Positions 34,111-38,076 of a stretch of 38,076 nucleotides of DNA are shown here, in pieces (position 1 is the stretch's first letter; the number at the start of each line of letters is the position of its first letter). The position numbers and the translations under genes are program-made. A model generated the notes under the pieces. The model had not been told where the DNA came from, did not search any database, and was given only the letters and a program-made list of their open reading frames with translations. This stretch comes from Chitinophagaceae bacterium (lineage in GTDB: Bacteria > Bacteroidota > Bacteroidia > Chitinophagales > Chitinophagaceae), in the NCBI GenBank assembly GCA_019752295.1, contig JAIEMK010000014.1:1-38076 (forward strand). Direction: 5' to 3'.

Positions 34111-34687
34111 GGTACATACCAAACCCTGCCCGAACTACCGGAATGGGATCGTTGAATTGATCGCGGTAAGGAGAGTTTTTATCTTGCAAAATATCCATCA
34201 TCAGGTTAAAATAAGAATAGTGACTGCCCAAAAAATGCGAACCATATCCCACGCCCACTAATAAACTGCCGGCGTTATAATTATATTTAAAACTCTGGTT
34301 GATCGAAACATTTTTTTGAGTAGAATTAATCCAATTAAATTCTGGTTGAATCTGAATATTTAAAAAATTTACGGGCCAGATGCGAACAAAAGTTCCTCCA
34401 CCATAGCTAAAATTCTGATATTTAATGTTGCTGTAGTCCGAAGCGTTTTGAGAAAAATAACTCACATTCATTGCGATACCGGCATCGAGCCAACTGGTAA
34501 TGCTGTAACCTATTTCGGGGTTTAAACCTAGGTTGACAGATCTATTGCCGATACCCAGATTAAATCCGGTTCCCAAAAAAATATGCTCCTGCCTGAATTT
34601 GCCTTTTTCGACATCTGAATTAGCATTCTGTGCAAATGCATGGGTAGATGCAATACAAATCATCAACAGTAAAAAGGCTTTACGCAT
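34091..34687 (-). CDS. Exported beta-barrel-like protein
   Basis: The 198-residue product has a signal peptide (MRKAFLLLMICIASTHAFAQ). Alternating hydrophobic and polar strands rich in Tyr, Phe, Asn and Gly follow, as in small outer-membrane beta-barrels: LGTGFNLGIGNRSVNLGLNPEIGYSI and FSYGGGTFVRIWPVNFLNIQIQPEFNW. It does not end in the usual aromatic residue (ends PSRK). I take the ATG ending at 34687 because it begins the signal peptide; one at 34723 would add 12 residues. I recognise no specific family. It overlaps the LOG gene tail to tail. Confidence 0.7.
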   Translation of the reverse strand: MRKAFLLLMICIASTHAFAQNANSDVEKGKFRQEHIFLGTGFNLGIGNRSVNLGLNPEIGYSITSWLDAGIAMNVSYFSQNASDYSNIKYQNFSYGGGTFVRIWPVNFLNIQIQPEFNWINSTQKNVSINQSFKYNYNAGSLLVGVGYGSHFLGSHYSYFNLMMDILQDKNSPYRDQFNDPIPVVRAGFGMYLRPSRK

Positions 34688-34883
34688 AGGAAGGCTTTGT
34701 ACAAAACTAGGATAACCACGCATTATAAAGAAAGAGGATACTGTAAAATATTGTTAGAAATCCTTTAAAACAGGAATATGGGCAAAAATTTAGGCCTGCG
34801 GGCGATACATTAACCAATCATATAATATAAATGAAGGAAACAGCGTTATTATTTAGTTTTATAGGAATTCCATAATTTTTTGA

Positions 34884-35279
34884 ATGAAGAGTAGCCATCT
34901 GCTTAAGGATTTTACACTAATCATCGCTGATGATGACCCCATCCACCGGATGCTACTGAATATACATTTCAGAGAATTGGAGATGAAAATTCTGGAAGCC
35001 TCCAACGGGCAGGAATTGTTTGAATTGCTTGCATCATTGAATGGTGCTCCGGTAATTCTATTACTCGACCTGCACATGCCCGACTTAGACGGATACGAAG
35101 TAATTAGTAAAATGAAGGCCCAGCCTGATTTGTACAAAAACGTTAAAACAATTGTGTTAAGCGGAAGTAGTGCGCTTGATCTTGATAAAGATTGGATTCA
35201 CGAATACGTTTTTGGTTTTGTAGAAAAGCCGATCAACAAAGCTGCCATGATCGAGATGATTCAACTTGCGGCTAGCTAG
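34884..35279 (+). CDS. Stand-alone response regulator receiver protein (CheY-like)
   Basis: The 131-residue protein is only a receiver domain: acidic pocket IIADDDP (Asp16-18), phosphoacceptor Asp62 in LLLDLHMPDLDG, the switch residue in LSGSS (93-95) and Lys115 in VEKPIN. There is no output domain. It ends 11 bases before the convergent PAS sensor gene, so they may be functional partners, but they are not co-transcribed. Confidence 0.9.
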   Translation: MKSSHLLKDFTLIIADDDPIHRMLLNIHFRELEMKILEASNGQELFELLASLNGAPVILLLDLHMPDLDGYEVISKMKAQPDLYKNVKTIVLSGSSALDLDKDWIHEYVFGFVEKPINKAAMIEMIQLAAS

Positions 35280-35290
35280 GACAGTCCCCC

Positions 35291-37315
35291 TTAAAGCGTA
35301 TCCGATTTTTTTATGATTGTTCTATTCACAATATCTTTAATAATGGTATCCAATTCATTTCCGGAGGCGATAAAGTGATTAATCCATTCTTCGTATTCAG
35401 GTGAGCCCACTTTAATATCTTTAATCACATTTACAATACCTAACATCCTTGCCAATGGGGCCCTCACGATATGCGATTGTGTCCAGGCAATTTCGTTAAG
35501 CACACGATTCTGCATTTCTAATTCCTCGTTCAAAATGGTAAGTTCTTTTGTTTGTTTTTGTAGGTTTTCATTCAATTCCTTCAAACTAATTTCATTCTCC
35601 CTAAGTTTGGTAGTATCCTGCATGGCGCCAACAAGCTTAGAAGGTTTATTCTGTTTGTCATAAATTATAAAAGCCCTGTCATAAATATATTTATACGATT
35701 CATCAGCACAGCGAAAACGATATTCTAATTGTAGGTTGGAGCTTTGCTTTTTAAAGGCAGCAGTTATTGCTTCTAAGACTGCCTGCAGGTCATCCGGATG
35801 TATTTTAGTTTTCCACCAGTTCGAAATATTTTCAATCTTTAATTTTTCGTAACCGAACATATGAACAATCCCTTCATTATACAAAATGATGTCATTTTTA
35901 ATATTCCAATCCCAAATAGTATCACTTGTTGCTTCGGCAAGCAATTCATACCGTTCTATGGCACGCAAAATTTCTCTCTCTGTTTTTTTGCGTTCGGTAA
36001 TATCCAGTGTAGTGCCGAGTAAAAAAATGATATTTCCTTCTGCATCTTTCAAAGGAACTGCGTGTGTTTCCAACCAGTGTTGCGATCCTTTTAGTCCGGT
36101 TATTTCAAATTCCAACATTCCCGATTTTCCCTTAAACACATTTTTGGTTAGTTGGCTAAAGGCTCTCCGATATGGCTTATTAACAATATCTAAAAGCGAT
36201 TTACCCTTAACCTGTTCAAAGCTATCGGCTTCTATCAGCGCAAGCCCCGAAGGGTTCATCGCTTCTAATGCGCCGCTCTTATTGATTAATTTTATGCACG
36301 TGGGACTGGTATCCAGAATCACCCGCAAATGGTTTTCGCTCCTCACCAATTCTTCTTCTTTTTTGATGAGGTCAGAAATATCCATCATGCTACCAATATA
36401 CCTAACTGGTTTTCCTTGGCTGTTGCGTTCAATTAGTATGCGGCCATAAATATGGATGTATCCTGTACGCTCCGTATTAAAACGGTATTCAGTAGTGCAA
36501 AAGCTGCTTCCTGATGACACCGACTCTTCAAAAGTTTTAACCGTTCTATCTCTATCTGCGGGATGTATCCTGTGTGTCCATTCTTCATAGTTTGGAACAG
36601 GATCGGCCAACGACAAACCATACATTTGTTGGTGTACTTCGTTGGCCCAAGCCAGGCCTGTTTCAAGATTCAAATCCCATAATCCTTCGTTGGCTGCCTT
36701 ACCCATCAGATCAAATCTTTCATTCGCTTTTTTAAGTTCTTTGTTAGTAAGGATCAGATCTACTGACCTTTTTTCTATCTCTTCGCTTAGGAGAGCAGTT
36801 TTGTTAGCAGCTATTAACTGGGCAGTAAGCTGTATGAGTTTATCTTCGGCTTCCTTGCGAGCGGTTATATCTGACCTGATAGAAAGATATTGATAGGGTT
36901 TTCCCACTTTATTCAAAAAAGGAATAATGGTAGTAGCTACCCAATAAAAATTTCCGTCTTTGGCCTTGTTTCTTAATTCACCTCTCCATATTTTCCCATT
37001 GGCAATAGTTACCCATAATTCTCGCATGAATTCTTTAGTATGATAACCCGAATTAATTATACGGTGGTCTTGCCCGATTAATTCTTCCTCGCTGTACTTT
37101 GATATTTTACAGAAATTATTATTTACCTTGTTAATAATTCCCTTTTGGTCGGTAATTGCTATAATTGTAGATTCATCCAATGCATATCTATAATCAAACA
37201 TTTCCTTAGAGATATTCTGAATGAGTTGTAAGCTTTCCTTAAGTTCGTCGAGTTGTTTAAGCGCTTTTTCAGTAATAATTAAGTTATCCAATCTTTTTTT
37301 CATGATTTTTCTCAA
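35291..37315 (-). CDS. Four-PAS sensor with DHp-like segment but no ATPase domain
   Basis: The 674-residue protein has four PAS domains at about 40-153, 200-316, 327-443 and 452-570, with PAC-type ends (SIRSDITARKEAE, GSMMDISDLIKKE, GTTLDITERKKTE, GAMQDTTKLRENE). A coiled coil spans about 570-608. A final helical segment has IAWTQSHIVRAPLARMLGI, an H-box-like sequence with His615. The chain stops 59 residues later, with no N, G1, F or G2 boxes, so no HATPase domain. It has no membrane segment. Similar PAS-DHp proteins without a kinase domain are found in this phylum, to my recollection. It could be a phosphotransfer or docking partner of another kinase. Confidence 0.82.
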   Translation of the reverse strand: MRKIMKKRLDNLIITEKALKQLDELKESLQLIQNISKEMFDYRYALDESTIIAITDQKGIINKVNNNFCKISKYSEEELIGQDHRIINSGYHTKEFMRELWVTIANGKIWRGELRNKAKDGNFYWVATTIIPFLNKVGKPYQYLSIRSDITARKEAEDKLIQLTAQLIAANKTALLSEEIEKRSVDLILTNKELKKANERFDLMGKAANEGLWDLNLETGLAWANEVHQQMYGLSLADPVPNYEEWTHRIHPADRDRTVKTFEESVSSGSSFCTTEYRFNTERTGYIHIYGRILIERNSQGKPVRYIGSMMDISDLIKKEEELVRSENHLRVILDTSPTCIKLINKSGALEAMNPSGLALIEADSFEQVKGKSLLDIVNKPYRRAFSQLTKNVFKGKSGMLEFEITGLKGSQHWLETHAVPLKDAEGNIIFLLGTTLDITERKKTEREILRAIERYELLAEATSDTIWDWNIKNDIILYNEGIVHMFGYEKLKIENISNWWKTKIHPDDLQAVLEAITAAFKKQSSNLQLEYRFRCADESYKYIYDRAFIIYDKQNKPSKLVGAMQDTTKLRENEISLKELNENLQKQTKELTILNEELEMQNRVLNEIAWTQSHIVRAPLARMLGIVNVIKDIKVGSPEYEEWINHFIASGNELDTIIKDIVNRTIIKKSDTL

Positions 37316-37580
37316 TATAGTTTGAGTTAATTGAGGGATAAAAAGCTAACAGGAGATACCGGTGCCACCTAGATTGAGCTTCTCTAAAAACGGCTGTTCA
37401 ATTATTTTATTGTTTTATGAAAGCTGTTCTAATACATATTTAAGTCAAAGGCAAGTTATTTACTCAACAAACTCAATACGATAAAGAAGCGTTATCTGGT
37501 TGCCTCATTCTAGTTTTTAAAATGCTAAAACAAAGTGAAAATAAAAGGCTTGGTGACCGGGCAGTGTTCCCTCAATTTAA
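37316..37580. other. Gap upstream of the sensor gene and the sigma relic
   Basis: I see no gene, RNA or clear repeat in this AT-rich stretch. The sensor promoter (minus strand) should lie here, but I find no exact TAnnTTTG/TTTG pair. Remains of the 5' end of the sigma gene may extend into it, too decayed to recognise. Confidence 0.4.
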
Positions 37581-38076
37581 TGTTTTGCTAACCTATTGCA
37601 AAAAACGTACAATGCCATTTCGGGTATTCAATCTCAATTTTTTAGTGAATACGAAATAGATTATCAGGAAAATTTCGAATTTTTAAGAACAGAAAAAGGT
37701 TACAAATTACTGAGGGTATCGATAAAGGACTGATCTTAAGTTCTGCAAATGTTATTTGCTATTTGCCATCCTTCTATTGCTGTGGAAGCGCAGATCGGTT
37801 TGTCGCTACGTATTCTTTGTGGTTTTGGAATTGATGAAATAGCAGGGGCATTTTTAACCAATAAAGAAACAATCAATAAACGCCTTTTTAGGGCCAAAGA
37901 GAAGCTGCGAAACGAGAAAGTACTCAGCTTAACAGAACATTTGCACTCTCAAAAGCCCGAAATAAGGAGCTGGCAATTGTGGAGGCAGAAAAACTAAATT
38001 TAACAGGTAATCATTTCTATTATATTCTGCTCGGCGAACTTTACAAGGGTATTGACAATACGAAAGCGAAGCAATA
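37581..38076 (+). pseudogene. Decayed sigma-70-like factor (ECF/SigJ-type, DUF6596) with internal deletion
   Basis: In one frame, VLQMLFAICHPSIAVEAQIG then GFGIDEIAGAFLTNKETINK and RLFRAKEKLRNEKV (37740-37922) are the region 4 part of a sigma-70-like factor of the DUF6596 type. TGA at 37731 and TAA at 37737 interrupt the same frame just upstream, after a plausible remnant ending VSIKD. From about 37928 a different frame gives LNRTFALSKARNKELAIVEA and then EKLNLTGNHFYYILLGELYK, the C-terminal part of the same family. Roughly 200 codons between these parts appear missing, and the frames do not match. The gene runs off the window. An intact ORF of 82 codons at 37749-37997 is only a fragment. Confidence 0.78.

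Noticed and set aside
34838..34875. Short ATG frame upstream of the receiver gene
   Set aside because: It gives only about 14 codons and has no supporting signal.
35886..36449. 187-codon reading frame opposite the PAS sensor
   Set aside because: It is a shadow of the sensor gene, with Ser/Leu-rich composition typical of antisense frames.

Overview
The window looks like a chromosomal segment from a member of the Bacteroidota, most likely Chitinophagales/Chitinophagaceae. The support is: weak or absent Shine-Dalgarno sites; TACCTTTG boxes (Bacteroidetes -7 consensus TAnnTTTG) ahead of rpsA and the CoA-transferase genes; Bacteroidota-restricted families (DUF4835/PorD-like, DUF4296 lipoprotein, type IX secretion sorting domain); and the lineage-typical order bamD-rpoZ-coaBC. 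The family-level placement is inference from recalled protein similarity.

Layout. (1) 1-12517: the S10-spc ribosomal protein cluster, in order rpsJ (3' end only), rplC, rplD, rplW, rplB, rpsS, rplV, rpsC, rplP, rpmC, rpsQ, rplN, rplX, rplE, rpsN, rpsH, rplF, rplR, rpsE, rpmD, rplO, secY, map. A 360-base gap between rpsJ and rplC holds six consecutive hairpins. Terminator-like hairpins sit between rpmD/rplO, rplO/secY and secY/map. The usual continuation (infA, rpmJ, rpsM, rpsK, rpsD, rpoA, rplQ) does not follow. (2) 12548-15308: a secreted M20 peptidase and a BaiN/HI0933-type flavoprotein, then a bidirectional terminator and a convergent gene for a small secreted protein with a duplicated 24-residue repeat. 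(3) 15903-18166: a two-CBS-domain protein followed by a SulP anion transporter. (4) 18361-20304: ribosomal protein S1 with its own promoter and terminator. (5) 20440-24129: bamD, rpoZ, coaBC, a DUF4835 (PorD-like) gene and a DUF4296 lipoprotein gene, mostly with overlapping or nearly touching ends. (6) 24165-26592: the two CoA-transferase subunits, a peroxiredoxin, and a tiny exported protein that is little more than a type IX secretion sorting domain. (7) 26597-29699: an RlmI-like methyltransferase on the minus strand, then grpE-dnaJ. (8) 29705-33491: a minus-strand run coding for a sodium/solute symporter, an O-methyltransferase, a glucosaminidase with LysM repeats and hypoxanthine phosphoribosyltransferase. 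(9) 33571-37315: a LOG-family protein, a beta-barrel-like protein overlapping it tail to tail, a stand-alone receiver protein, and a four-PAS sensor that keeps a histidine-containing DHp-like segment but has no ATPase domain. (10) 37581-38076: a decayed sigma-70-like gene with in-frame stops and an internal deletion.

Most genes are housekeeping: translation, protein export, envelope assembly, CoA synthesis, protein folding and purine salvage. The points most worth following up are the structured rpsJ-rplC leader, the terminator-like hairpins inside the spc operon, the arginine/glycine/aspartate-rich tail of S3, the stand-alone sorting-domain protein, the sensor without a catalytic domain, and the sigma-factor relic. 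No CRISPR array, tRNA, rRNA, insertion sequence or prophage was seen.
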